Part shown: positions 31,472-40,255 of the stretch, in pieces
Numbering within the stretch: position 1 is the stretch's first letter
Layout: every line of letters begins with the position of its first letter
NCBI GenBank assembly: GCA_016838895.1
Contig: JAEKNU010000031.1
Span: forward strand, 1-44,667
From: Chloroflexota bacterium
Lineage (GTDB): Bacteria > Chloroflexota > Anaerolineae > Anaerolineales > Anaerolineaceae
Direction of reading: 5' to 3'
Length of the DNA: 44,667 bases
Notes under the pieces: generated by a model
What the model was told of the DNA's origin: nothing
Databases searched by the model: none
The model's input: the letters and a program-made list of their open reading frames with translations, nothing else
Translations under genes and position numbers: made by a program

Positions 31472-31876
31472 TTACGCCGTTTGCATCACCGGCCTAAACT
31501 TATACCCGTAAACGATAATGCCCTTATTCCCATCATCAGTGCGCAACCTGCGCGTCACCATCTCGACCGGCATGCCGATGCGTACCTGATCGGCACCCAC
31601 GTCGGTCAGTTGGGCGGTCACCACCGGGCCTTCTTCCAGTTTCACCAGCGCTACGGTGTAGGGCAGGCCGTTTTCGAAGCCGGTTGGGGCATCCTGCATG
31701 ATGGTATAAGAAAAAACTTCCCCTTTACCGCTAAATGCAAATGGGGTCTTGGCTTCGCCGCCGCAATGCGGGCAGACGTCGCGCGGGGGGAAGATTTTGC
31801 CGTCACAATGCGGGCAAACTTCGCCGACCAGACCATATCGTTGCTTTTTTAATCGCCAATGGCGAGGAACTTCCAT
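31472..31876 (-). CDS. DUF35 OB-fold/zinc-ribbon protein of the HMGS-thiolase complex
   Basis: A 134-residue protein with an N-terminal rubredoxin-like zinc ribbon (Cys21, Cys24, Cys35, Cys38 in EVCPHCDGKIFPPRDVCPHC) and an OB-fold that in archaea binds acyl-CoA and bridges thiolase and HMG-CoA synthase. The start at 31876 (MEVPRHWRLKK) is the family N-terminus with GGAGG seven bases upstream. The frame is open to 31921, but those codons come from the short repeat at 31906-31949. It is the last gene of the operon. Its 3' third is the source or model of at least six tail copies in the window. Confidence 0.92.
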   Translation of the reverse strand: MEVPRHWRLKKQRYGLVGEVCPHCDGKIFPPRDVCPHCGGEAKTPFAFSGKGEVFSYTIMQDAPTGFENGLPYTVALVKLEEGPVVTAQLTDVGADQVRIGMPVEMVTRRLRTDDGNKGIIVYGYKFRPVMQTA

Positions 31877-31905
31877 TTCTAAAAACCTCCACAAGATGGA
31901 ACCAT

Positions 31906-31949
31906 CTACCCTAACGGGCACTCGTCGATCTCAGTACCCTAACGGGCAC
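31906..31949 (-). repeat. GTGCCCGTTAGGGTA short repeats, two copies, minus orientation
   Basis: Minus strand GTGCCCGTTAGGGTAG (31906-31921) and GTGCCCGTTAGGGTAC (31934-31949). Related copies in the opposite orientation lie at 35696-35710 and 35753-35767, so the pairs face each other across the thiolase-HMGS-HMGR block. 31950-32058 shows nothing else. Confidence 0.75.
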
Positions 31950-32058
31950 GCGTCGGCGAAAAGCGCCTCCTGATACTCGATGATCGAATTTAACAAGGTT
32001 CGTGATTAGCCTAAATATAAGGGCTGTGAGCTATCAAAAACTATCAAATTAACGGATT

Positions 32059-33222
32059 TCACGCGTCGCAGCACTCCAAAACATGGGTGACGGCTGTGGC
32101 TGCTGCGCCGCCCAGGCTTTGTACCACGGCGCGCCGGGCATTGGGCACCTGGTTTTCTCCAGCGGTGCCGCGTAACTGCTGTACGGCTTCGATGAGCTGA
32201 TACATGCCGTTAGCTGCCACGGGGTATCCGCGGGCTTTACCGCCGCCGAAGGTCAGCAGCGGGATTTTAGGGGTTTGCACCACGCCATCCTCTACCGGGA
32301 CATACTGCCAGCCCTGACCGTTCTCGGCCAATCCGGCGGCTTCCAGGCTGAGTGCGGCGTAGATCGAGAAGACATCGTCTACTTCAAAGAGGTCCATGTC
32401 TGTGGGCAGCAAAGCCGCCTGACGGCAGGCGCGTTCGATGCTGTATTGCGCGGCGTGGAATTTGAGCAGATCCTTGCGGTCATGCAGGGAGAGGCTGTCG
32501 ATCACCAGGCTGGAGCCCAACACACGGATTGAAGGTTGCGGCAGATCAGGGGGTAAGAGATCGGAACGGGTCAGCATCACAGCGGCAGCACCGTCGGCCA
32601 CTGGCGCGGCATCAAACAGGCTGAGCGGCTCACTGAGCAGGGGGGCTTTGCGATAACTCTCTTCACGGATGGCTTTTTGGAACATGGCCTGCGGATTGCT
32701 GACCGCGTTGCGATGCGCCAGCATGGGAAAGCCTTTCAGGGCATCGGCGGGCAGATCGTATTCGTGTAAATAACGCTGCATGAGCAATCCGGCGGCACCT
32801 GCGCGGCTGAGTCCCTGCACTGCTTCATAGTCATAATCCAGGACCTGCGTCAGGGCGTTTTCCACACCATCGGTGACGTCGGTCACTTTTTCCACACCCA
32901 GTACCAGTACATTATCCACGTATCCTGACGCGACAGCCAGATAGCCCATACGGAAAGCTGCCGCACCTGAAGCTTCAGCCGCTTCGACGGTGTAGGATTC
33001 AATACCGTCCAGTCCGGCTTCTTCGGTTAACAAGGCGCCCAGATTGGATTGATGGGATAGGGTGGAGGCTAATAGATTGCCGATATATAGCGCTTGCGGA
33101 CGCAGTCCGCCTGCATCCTGAATGGCATCCTGAATGGCTTTTGTACCCATCTCCCGCAGTGAGAGTTCCCAATGTTCGCCGACCGGTATATTGCCAACAC
33201 CGCTGATAACAACTTCAGACAT
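32059..33222 (-). CDS. Archaeal-type acetyl-CoA acetyltransferase-like protein lacking catalytic Cys and His
   Basis: A 387-residue thiolase-fold protein in the place of the acetoacetyl-CoA thiolase of the archaeal HMGS-thiolase-DUF35 channelling complex. The fold motifs are recognisable: VEAAEASGAAAF (76-90), VADGAAAVMLT, and GGGKARGYPVAANG (326-339). In active thiolases the first carries the nucleophilic Cys (ACASG); here the codon is GAA, Glu83. The GHP catalytic His is Tyr333. The protein is otherwise full length with good codon structure, so it is maintained rather than decaying, perhaps as a structural partner. It starts eight bases after the HMGS stop. Confidence 0.88.
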   Translation of the reverse strand: MSEVVISGVGNIPVGEHWELSLREMGTKAIQDAIQDAGGLRPQALYIGNLLASTLSHQSNLGALLTEEAGLDGIESYTVEAAEASGAAAFRMGYLAVASGYVDNVLVLGVEKVTDVTDGVENALTQVLDYDYEAVQGLSRAGAAGLLMQRYLHEYDLPADALKGFPMLAHRNAVSNPQAMFQKAIREESYRKAPLLSEPLSLFDAAPVADGAAAVMLTRSDLLPPDLPQPSIRVLGSSLVIDSLSLHDRKDLLKFHAAQYSIERACRQAALLPTDMDLFEVDDVFSIYAALSLEAAGLAENGQGWQYVPVEDGVVQTPKIPLLTFGGGKARGYPVAANGMYQLIEAVQQLRGTAGENQVPNARRAVVQSLGGAAATAVTHVLECCDA

Positions 33223-33230
33223 AGTGCCCC

Positions 33231-34298
33231 CTACTCCATTGTAATCTTGCCGCGCATACGGGCGTAAGTGGCGTAATCCACTTCCACTCGGCGGGCGATG
33301 TACTGGCGGGTGGTTAAGGCTTTGGCACGGCGTTCTTCAATGGCGGGTGTGACGCTGAAGACCATCGCGTCCGATCCGGCGCCGGAGCCGTAGGAGACCA
33401 TTAGAATACGGTCACCTGGCTGGGCGATATCCAAAACGGCGCTCAAACCGATCAGGGCTGCACCGGCGTAGGTGTTGCCTATTTCTGGAGAGAGCAGGCC
33501 GATCTTAATCTGTTCGGGTGTGAAACCCAGTTGAGCCGCGACGGTGCGCGGGAATTTGGCATTGGGTTGATGGAAAATGACATGCGTGAAATCAGCCGCA
33601 GAAAGCTGCATCTCTTCCATAATATGCGTCGCAGCGGCACTGACATGTTTGAAATATGCCGGTTCACCGGTGAAGCGCTGCCCGTGGGAGGGATACTTCT
33701 GACCGGCACGCCGCCAGAAATCCGGGGTGTCGGTGACGAAGGAGAAGCTGCCGTCCAATGTGGCCAACGCCTGATCGGCGGGTCCCAGGATATAGGCCGC
33801 GCCGCCGCTGGCAGCAGTGTATTCGAGGGCATCCCCGGGGCGACCCTGAGCGGTATCCATACCGATGGCCAGGGCGTATTGTCCCATGCCGGCACCCACC
33901 ATGGCGGTGGCAGCTACGAAGGCTTCCGTACCGGCCTTGCAGGCGAATTCCCAGTCCCCGGCCTGAATATGTGGACTAGCGCCGATGGCTTCGGCCACAA
34001 TGGTGGAGGTGGGCTTTACCGCATATGGGTGCGACTCCGAGCCGACCCATACCGCGCGTAATCCTTTGGCATCGATGCCGGCGCGCGCCAGGGCGTTACG
34101 CGAGGCCTCAATGGACATGGTGGCTACATCTTCGTCTAAACCGGCCACGGCTTTCTCTTTTACCGGGGTAGCACCCTGGCCGCCTTTCCATACTTTGGAT
34201 ACTTCCGTACCGGGTAAGCGATACATGGGCACATAGGCGCCATAGCCAATGATCCCGACCGGATTTTGTGGGTGTAAAACAATGTGATCCTGATCCAT
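33231..34298 (-). CDS. mvaS: Hydroxymethylglutaryl-CoA synthase
   Basis: A 355-residue archaeal-type HMG-CoA synthase, which condenses acetyl-CoA with acetoacetyl-CoA in the mevalonate pathway. Catalytic residues are visible: Glu88 in WVGSESHPYAV, Cys120 in EFACKAGTEA and His243 in IFHQPNAKFP. The N-terminus GIIGYGAYVPMYRL is typical. It is the second gene of the operon, 10 bases after the HMGR stop, with AGGAG seven bases before the ATG. The complex partner genes follow directly. Confidence 0.95.
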   Translation of the reverse strand: MDQDHIVLHPQNPVGIIGYGAYVPMYRLPGTEVSKVWKGGQGATPVKEKAVAGLDEDVATMSIEASRNALARAGIDAKGLRAVWVGSESHPYAVKPTSTIVAEAIGASPHIQAGDWEFACKAGTEAFVAATAMVGAGMGQYALAIGMDTAQGRPGDALEYTAASGGAAYILGPADQALATLDGSFSFVTDTPDFWRRAGQKYPSHGQRFTGEPAYFKHVSAAATHIMEEMQLSAADFTHVIFHQPNAKFPRTVAAQLGFTPEQIKIGLLSPEIGNTYAGAALIGLSAVLDIAQPGDRILMVSYGSGAGSDAMVFSVTPAIEERRAKALTTRQYIARRVEVDYATYARMRGKITME

Positions 34299-34308
34299 GC
34301 AGGCTCTC

Positions 34309-35592
34309 CTATTCCTTGTTCTGCCAGTCCAGCAGGATTTGTTGCGCGCGCTGGAGGCTGATTTGTTTTTCTTTCACCATCTGGTCAGCTAATGGGTCAA
34401 CCAGGTCAGAGGATGCGCCGGCTGCCACAGCGATCTGGCGGGCATGCAAGCTCATGTGTCCTCGCTGAATGCCTTCGGTTGCCAGGGCACGCAGGGCGGC
34501 TAAATTTTGCGCCAATCCTACCGAGACGATGATCCCGGCCAATTCGGCGGCAGTTTGTATGTTCATTAATTTGAGAATCACTTTGACGGTTGGATGTACA
34601 CGGGTTGCCCCGCCGACAATACCGACTGCCATGGGCATCTCAAGGCTGCCGATCAGGTTGCCCTGCTCGTCTTTGCTCCAGGTGCTCAGGCTGGTGTAGC
34701 GTCCACTGCGCGCGGCGTAGGCATGCGCGCCGGCTTCAACAGCACGCCAGTCATTGCCGGTGGCGATCACCACGGCATCCACACCGTTCATGATGCCTTT
34801 GTTATGTGTGGCCGCCCGGTAGGGGTCAGTGGCGGCGAAACGGTAGGCATCGATGATACCATCACGCACTTCCTCGGGACTGAAGGATTCAAAGCCCAGT
34901 TTTTCCAGAGGAATGGTGCAGGTGGCACGCGCCAATCTGCGATCAGCTAAATTGGAGAGAATACGCAAGAGGGCTTTTCCCCCGCTGAGACTTTCCAGTA
35001 GCGGGGCGATGCGTTCCACAGCGGTATTGACCGCGTTGGCGCCCATCGCATCGCGTACGTCATAAATCAAATGCACTACCAGGAAACGGTCGCCCTCATC
35101 GGGGGACAGGATTCGTACTTCAATATCACGCGGACCACCGCCCAAACTGATCAGCATGGGGTCGGCTTGGGCTGCTTCCTTTAATAGGGTATCTTTCCCT
35201 GCTAAAATGCGTTCGCGTGCCTGCTCGGGATCAGGGACACCAATGAGCTGCACCTGTCCGATCATTTCGGGGGCATCAGTATGAGTGGTAAATCCACCGC
35301 CTGCCTGGGCCAGCTTGGCCATGAATGAGGCACCCGCCACAACGGAGGGTTCTTCGATGACCATCGGCACCAGTACGGCACGCCCATTAACCACGAAGTG
35401 CTGAGCGAAACCCAGCGGCATGGGGAATATCCCCACGGCGTTCTCGATCATATGGTCGGCGTTTTCAGCGGTGAGGGTGTTGATGCCCTGCAGTATTTGC
35501 TGTTCATCGGCGGTTAAACCGCCTTGTTCAGCCAACTGCGCAATGCGTTCGCTGATATTTAATTGGTAAAATTTTTGTCCTGAAGACGACAT
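34309..35592 (-). CDS. mvaA: HMG-CoA reductase, class II
   Basis: A 427-residue class II HMG-CoA reductase of the Pseudomonas mevalonii type. Motifs: ENAVGIFPMPLG (50-61), EEPSVVAGAS with catalytic Glu81, DAMGANAVN (181-189), GGATRVHPT, and GHMSLHARQIA with the catalytic His near the C-terminal domain. It makes mevalonate from HMG-CoA; cofactor preference is not readable. It is the first gene of the four-gene operon, with CGGAG nine bases before the ATG. GC content is higher than in the accessory genes on both sides. Confidence 0.95.
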   Translation of the reverse strand: MSSSGQKFYQLNISERIAQLAEQGGLTADEQQILQGINTLTAENADHMIENAVGIFPMPLGFAQHFVVNGRAVLVPMVIEEPSVVAGASFMAKLAQAGGGFTTHTDAPEMIGQVQLIGVPDPEQARERILAGKDTLLKEAAQADPMLISLGGGPRDIEVRILSPDEGDRFLVVHLIYDVRDAMGANAVNTAVERIAPLLESLSGGKALLRILSNLADRRLARATCTIPLEKLGFESFSPEEVRDGIIDAYRFAATDPYRAATHNKGIMNGVDAVVIATGNDWRAVEAGAHAYAARSGRYTSLSTWSKDEQGNLIGSLEMPMAVGIVGGATRVHPTVKVILKLMNIQTAAELAGIIVSVGLAQNLAALRALATEGIQRGHMSLHARQIAVAAGASSDLVDPLADQMVKEKQISLQRAQQILLDWQNKE

Positions 35593-35680
35593 AAAAATAT
35601 ACTCCGGTAAGAAACCTTGCAGCTATGATAGCGGGGCTTTGCTTTCAAAACCTATCAATTTTACCGTGTTTTAGCTCGTC

Positions 35681-35795
35681 GAGTGAAATCGACGTGTGCC
35701 CATTGGGTAGGCGCGTGAGTGTAATCGAAGTGAACGAGTGAAATCGAGACGTGTGCCCTTTAGGTAGATGCACTGAGTGAAACCGAAGTGATCGG
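35681..35795 (+). repeat. About 55-bp tandem repeat upstream of the mevalonate operon
   Basis: Two units share GAGTGAAATCGA, CGTGTGCCCNTTNGGTAG, then GC, TGAGTG and CGAAGTGA. Unit 1 begins at 35681 and unit 2 at 35736. The GTGCCC cores at 35696-35710 and 35753-35767 match the minus-oriented copies at 31906-31949. The array lies about 90 bases upstream of the HMGR start, so it may contain regulatory sites. The rest of 35593-35902 holds no gene. Confidence 0.75.
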
Positions 35796-35863
35796 ATATT
35801 AATCGGGATATTTAGAATAATTTCGTAGAGAAAATTCATACCCTGAAGAGCACATTGAATTGT

Positions 35864-35881
35864 CCCTTCGGATCTGAAGGG
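35864..35881 (-). terminator. Possible terminator of the UPF0173 gene
   Basis: CCCTTC/GAAGGG stem with a six-base loop, 20-40 bases past the stop at 35903. No T-run follows on the minus strand, so it is a weak call. Confidence 0.35.
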
Positions 35882-35902
35882 TTAATATTTATTATCCAGA
35901 AA

Positions 35903-36586
35903 TTAGATCGTAAATGTTTCGCCCGGTTTGAGAATATGCACTTTGGAGTCTGTGTCTTTCTCAACCTGTTTTGCCCAGGCATTGGCATCCTGTTTGAGCA
36001 GGTCAAAAGTATTAAAATGAATTGGCTGCAGATGTTTGGCACGCAGAAATTTGGCTGCACGCAGAGCATCGGCTGGCCCCATGGTGTAATTATCACCAAT
36101 CGGAATGGCAGCATAATCAAGGCCCTCATCACCAATCAATTGCATGTCACCAAACAAACCCGTATCCCCTGCGAAATAAAGTTTCTTGCCATGCAGTGTG
36201 GTAATTAAGAAACCAGCCGGATTGCCGCCATTACTGCCATCCGGCAGGGCGGAACCATGCAAGGCCTGGGTTAATTTCACATAACCAAACGGGTGAGTAA
36301 ACCCGCCGCCAATGTGCTGAGCATGTGTTTTTACATCCTGCTTTTGCAGCCAACCACAGATTTCGGCATTGGAAATGACTGTGGCGCCGCTGCGTTTGGC
36401 AATATCGATCGTATCCCCGACATGATCTCCATGCCCATGGGTAACCAGAATATACTGCGGATTAAAAGAATCTGCCGAAACACTGGCAAGGGGATTATGG
36501 GCAAAAAATGGATCAATCAGCATAAAATATTCATCAATTTGTAGTCCGAAAGTGGCATGTCCATACCATGTAATGGTTGTTGTCAT
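35903..36586 (-). CDS. UPF0173 metal-dependent hydrolase
   Basis: A 227-residue metallo-beta-lactamase-fold hydrolase of the UPF0173 (YtkL/UlaG-like) family. The metal motif HGHGDH (His50, His52, Asp54, His55) is intact, with GYVKLTQALHGS, YFAGDTGLFGDM and HFNTFDLL at the later ligand positions. The substrate is unknown; the family is cytosolic and broadly conserved. It begins 14 bases after the radical-SAM gene's stop, so the two are cotranscribed. The ribosome site is GAGGT. Confidence 0.92.
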   Translation of the reverse strand: MTTTITWYGHATFGLQIDEYFMLIDPFFAHNPLASVSADSFNPQYILVTHGHGDHVGDTIDIAKRSGATVISNAEICGWLQKQDVKTHAQHIGGGFTHPFGYVKLTQALHGSALPDGSNGGNPAGFLITTLHGKKLYFAGDTGLFGDMQLIGDEGLDYAAIPIGDNYTMGPADALRAAKFLRAKHLQPIHFNTFDLLKQDANAWAKQVEKDTDSKVHILKPGETFTI

Positions 36587-36600
36587 TTTTACCTCATTTA

Positions 36601-37707
36601 TTAGAATAATGATCTCAGCTCGCCAGTGACAGGTACATCCTGTGGATTATCACTCCAGATGCCGGCGATGGCTGTTTTACAATGGGCACATTGCCCGTTC
36701 GCGTTAATTTTGTACTCCAGAATATGATATCCGCGCCGATTTATCACTCGTTTCTTGCATTGCGGACAAAATGTATCTTCCAGGCTGCCCACCCGACCGG
36801 GGCGGTTCCCTGCGTACACATAGTGCAATCCGGCATTCTGGCCGATCTCGGCGGCTTGCTGTAGTTGATGGGGTGTGGTTGGGGGTGCGCTGTGCTGCAT
36901 GTAGGCAGGGTAATAGGCTGTCAGGTGCCAGGGGATGTCAGTGGATACGGACGCCAGGAAGTGCGCTGTCTCACGCAGTTCAGCAGGATTGTCATTGAAT
37001 CCTGGAACCAGCAGTGTCACAACTTCTACCCAAAGACCGGCATCCACTGCTCGTTGAATGGTTTCCATGACCGGTTGTAAACGTCCCCCCAATATTTTAT
37101 AAGCAGATTCAGTGAAGGCTTTCAAATCAATTTTGAAACCATCCAGCACGGGCTGTAAATAAGCCAGGCTTTCCGCCGTGGCAAAGCCATTGGATACGAT
37201 GGCCGTTTTTAAACCGGCTGCTTTTGCCAGCGTGAAAATCTCATATGCCCACTCAACAGTGATGATGGGTTCATTATAGGAAGAGACCATCACCTGTGCA
37301 TCACGACGTACAGCCAAATTGACCAGATCCTGGGCACTAATGGTTTGCATTGCTTCGACGGGAACGCGTGCAGCTTCGTCTTTGAGCATTTGCGAGCTGA
37401 TCCAGTTCTGGCAAAAATCGCAGTGGAAATTACAACCCATCATGCCGAATGTCATGGCAATACTGCCGGGCATGAAATGGGCGAAGGGTTTCTTTTCAAT
37501 GGGGTCAGCCTGGGCAGCGGTCACATAGCCATATTGAACGCGCAATTCGCCATTGCGATTGCATCGCATTCGGCAGATCCCCTTTTGTCCGGGTTTAATG
37601 ATGCAGTTATGGGCGCAGGCAGTGCATTGAACCACCTGGTTGGGTAAACTGTAGTAACAGGTACCCTTCGTACTGAGTTTTTCCATTGTCTCAAGCAAAG
37701 TTGACAT
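36601..37707 (-). CDS. amrS: AmmeMemoRadiSam system radical SAM enzyme
   Basis: A 368-residue radical-SAM protein of the AmmeMemoRadiSam (PflA-like) group. The iron-sulfur motif is CNFHCDFC (Cys92, Cys96, Cys99), preceded by an extra cysteine set CTACAHNC and GICRMRCN. GFKIDLKAF and the C-terminal zinc-ribbon CPQCKKRVINRRG with CAHC near the end complete the family pattern. The start at 37707 (MSTLLETM) has AGGG about eight bases upstream; the frame is open to 37791. The usual partners (AMMECR1 and MEMO) are not in the window. Confidence 0.92.
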   Translation of the reverse strand: MSTLLETMEKLSTKGTCYYSLPNQVVQCTACAHNCIIKPGQKGICRMRCNRNGELRVQYGYVTAAQADPIEKKPFAHFMPGSIAMTFGMMGCNFHCDFCQNWISSQMLKDEAARVPVEAMQTISAQDLVNLAVRRDAQVMVSSYNEPIITVEWAYEIFTLAKAAGLKTAIVSNGFATAESLAYLQPVLDGFKIDLKAFTESAYKILGGRLQPVMETIQRAVDAGLWVEVVTLLVPGFNDNPAELRETAHFLASVSTDIPWHLTAYYPAYMQHSAPPTTPHQLQQAAEIGQNAGLHYVYAGNRPGRVGSLEDTFCPQCKKRVINRRGYHILEYKINANGQCAHCKTAIAGIWSDNPQDVPVTGELRSLF

Positions 37708-38057
37708 GGCAATACCCTCTATGCCTATTATAGCCAAGTTAGTCTGCAAAAGGGGGAAGGAATTCAGGGAAAAGGCGGTTCTTTGCATCAATTGAATTGT
37801 TTTATATTTCCTATATGAAAACTACGCCTCATTTTCAGGAGTCTGGTTTCTGTACATTCAATTGGATATACCAAAATTATTCTGTTGCGTATTAATATTG
37901 ATAATCTATATATGCTATCATATCAAAGATAAGATCATTTTCAGGGTTACCAACAGATTGAAGATTACAATGCATATCAATCGAAATAATGCATTCGTTT
38001 TTGGAAAATACCAATGTATTTACCAATCCATTGTAGTTTTGCATGAGTCGAGAAAAA
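37708..38057. promoter_or_regulatory. Divergent intergenic region
   Basis: This gap separates the minus-strand radical-SAM unit from the plus-strand glycosyltransferase and must hold both promoters. It is strongly AT-rich around 37860-37960, with several TATA-like strings, but I cannot single out a -35/-10 pair. A 68-codon plus frame (37862-38068) lacks a ribosome site and protein-like composition. Confidence 0.45.
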
Positions 38058-39401
38058 ATGATGAATAAATATCTATTTACTACTTTACCTTCAGATGATT
38101 TGGGTTTACTTACACGTTCTTTGCCGATTGCGAATGCTTTACGAGAACGAGGACATCATATTAATTTTTGTAGTCCTGGAATATCACCAAGAAAACTGGT
38201 TTCTGAGGCTGGCTTTGAGAACGTGTATCCGGATCTGTTTTCGTATCACATTATGGCAGGGGGCTCAAAAGCAGATAGTATCCTGCGCATATTTCGTTCC
38301 AAGCATCCGATACGGGATGCCGGCATTCTAATATCACTTTTCAAGCATTTATCAACGCTGCAGACAACTGAGATCATAAACATTGATCACTTTATGTCTG
38401 TTTTTGGCATGTGGAACAAAGCCCTTGTACGAGCAAATGTTGAGGCATTGATACAACTTTTCAATACAAATAACCCAGATGTGATCGTGGATTTTTGGAA
38501 TCCATTTGCATGTATTGCGGCCAGAGTTTGCAATATTCCACTGATCACCATCCTTCAGGCAGATATGCACCCCCAAAGTGAGGGGTTCATTTGGTGGAAG
38601 GATACGGAACAGATAAAATATATTTCACCGATTTTGGCAACAAACGCAGTTCTGACAGACTATCAATTGCCAACAATCCATAAAATAGGTCAGCTCTTTC
38701 TCGGAGATAAAACCCTGGTGATGGGAACGCCGGAAATGGATCCTCTACCTGAAACTGCCAAGGCGACATACATTGGACCAATTCTTTGGCAAAAGGATGA
38801 TGGTAAATTGCCTGATTGGGTAAATCGCTTGAACAATGATCGGCCAGTGGTTTGGTTGTATCCTGGAAATATCGAGTATTTGAAGGGCTCCAAAACTGTT
38901 TTTGATTCTACAACTATTTTGCAGGCCTGCGTAGAAGCGCTGGGAAATGAAGAGCTGGAAGTTGTACTCACCACTGCATTTCATGCATTACCGGAGGAAT
39001 TTTTGCCGTTACCGCAAAACTTCCATCATACGCCTTATCTGCCAGGGTTGGCTATGGCTGAAAAAAGCGATATGCTAATCCATCATGGTGGGTATGGATC
39101 CTGCCAGACTGGTTTATATACTGGAAAACCTGCCTTAATTCTTCCGACATTTTCTGAACGCGAAAGTAATGCTCGCCGGATCGCAGCTGTGGGGGCTGGG
39201 ATATATATCTTGCCCAACGTAGATGAGATTGGCCGGAACAAGGAAATATTCGCAGAAGAAATTCGCAATGCTGTTCTGAATATCCTTTCGGATTCGTCTT
39301 ATGCGGAGAATGCCAAAAGAATTGGGAAACAGATGAAGGGCTATGGGGGTGTTTCCGAAAGTATTCGACAGATTGAAAATTTTTCCCAAACAGAAAATTA
39401 A
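38058..39401 (+). CDS. Glycosyltransferase, GT1 (UGT/MGT) family
   Basis: A 447-residue GT-B-fold glycosyltransferase. The N-terminal domain begins NKYLFTTLPSDDLGLLTRSL with the HINFCSP strand. The C-terminal nucleotide-sugar site has the GT1 signature HHGGYGSCQTGLYTGKPALI followed by LPTFSERESNARRI. It likely transfers a sugar to a small acceptor or lipid. Starts at 38043, 38058 and 38061 are possible; the ribosome site is weak. It is the first of the plus-strand genes and seems monocistronic. Confidence 0.88.
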   Translation: MMNKYLFTTLPSDDLGLLTRSLPIANALRERGHHINFCSPGISPRKLVSEAGFENVYPDLFSYHIMAGGSKADSILRIFRSKHPIRDAGILISLFKHLSTLQTTEIINIDHFMSVFGMWNKALVRANVEALIQLFNTNNPDVIVDFWNPFACIAARVCNIPLITILQADMHPQSEGFIWWKDTEQIKYISPILATNAVLTDYQLPTIHKIGQLFLGDKTLVMGTPEMDPLPETAKATYIGPILWQKDDGKLPDWVNRLNNDRPVVWLYPGNIEYLKGSKTVFDSTTILQACVEALGNEELEVVLTTAFHALPEEFLPLPQNFHHTPYLPGLAMAEKSDMLIHHGGYGSCQTGLYTGKPALILPTFSERESNARRIAAVGAGIYILPNVDEIGRNKEIFAEEIRNAVLNILSDSSYAENAKRIGKQMKGYGGVSESIRQIENFSQTEN

Positions 39402-39568
39402 TTCGTGGGTGGGAGATGTCCACATCCTGCATGCGGATGAGCAGATAGAATATTTCATTCTGATTCCCAGACTGGGGGGACGCGTGGAATAATAAGCCTG
39501 ATATGCTTCATTTTATTCATTGATGACTATAATATGTATATCTTTTACACCATCAGGAGGGATGAATT

Positions 39569-40159
39569 ATGTTTCATCAAATACCCGAGTCAATGCGGAA
39601 ACGCATGCAGATGCTGGAAGACATAGACACCATTGACCGAAGCGATGGTACCCCCAGACTACAACGGCTACGACAGATCCCACCCGTCACGGGTCAGTTT
39701 ATAGCACTATTAGCGGCTACTACGCCGGATGGTGAGATGGTAGAAATTGGAACCAGCGCGGGTTACTCCTCCATGTGGATTATTCAGGCCTGTAAATTAT
39801 TGGGCAGAAAATTAAAGACATGTGAGATCATGCCGGAGAAAATTGCCCTGGCCAAAGAGACCTTTTGTGTAGCCGAGGTTGAAGAATATGTGCAATTGTT
39901 GGAAGGCGATGCCCGCGAATATTTGAATGACTTGAAAGATATATCCTTCTGCTTTCTGGATGCCGAGAAAGAAGTCTATGCGGATTGCTATGAAATTGTC
40001 ATTCCAAAGTTGGTGCCAGGTGGTTTGCTGGTGGCTGATAATGCCATCAATCATCGTGAAATATTGCAGCCCATGCTGGATCGGGCATTGGCGGATGAAC
40101 GGGTGGACGCCATGATTGTGCCGATTGCCAAGGGTGAGTTGGTCTGTCGTAAGATATAA
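39569..40159 (+). CDS. O-methyltransferase, class I
   Basis: A 196-residue SAM-dependent O-methyltransferase of the CCoAMT/COMT-like family. Motif I is [13 protein letters not shown] (58-70), [10 protein letters not shown] with Asp131 is a metal or substrate site, and [12 protein letters not shown] (151-162) gives the Asp-Asn pair of the family. Length is typical. CAGGAGGGATG lies just before the ATG. No pathway partner is adjacent. The 39402-39568 gap has a TATAAT-like string near 39530 but no gene. Confidence 0.9.
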   Translation: MFHQIPESMRKRMQMLEDIDTIDRSDGTPRLQRLRQIPPVTGQFIALLAATTPDGEMVEIGTSAGYSSMWIIQACKLLGRKLKTCEIMPEKIALAKETFCVAEVEEYVQLLEGDAREYLNDLKDISFCFLDAEKEVYADCYEIVIPKLVPGGLLVADNAINHREILQPMLDRALADERVDAMIVPIAKGELVCRKI

Positions 40160-40255
40160 ATTATTAGTGCAGAGAATGTGACCATAGATTCTATATATGT
40201 TTGATATATAATATAATGCTAAATACAAAAAACATTGCAGAAAAGGCAGCGTGAC

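Noticed and set aside
33531..34061. 176-codon plus-strand frame opposite HMG-CoA synthase
   Set aside because: Antisense shadow of a GC-rich gene whose catalytic motifs are intact on the minus strand.
37862..38068. 68-codon plus-strand frame before the glycosyltransferase
   Set aside because: No ribosome site, overlaps the next gene's start, and lies in AT-rich promoter DNA.
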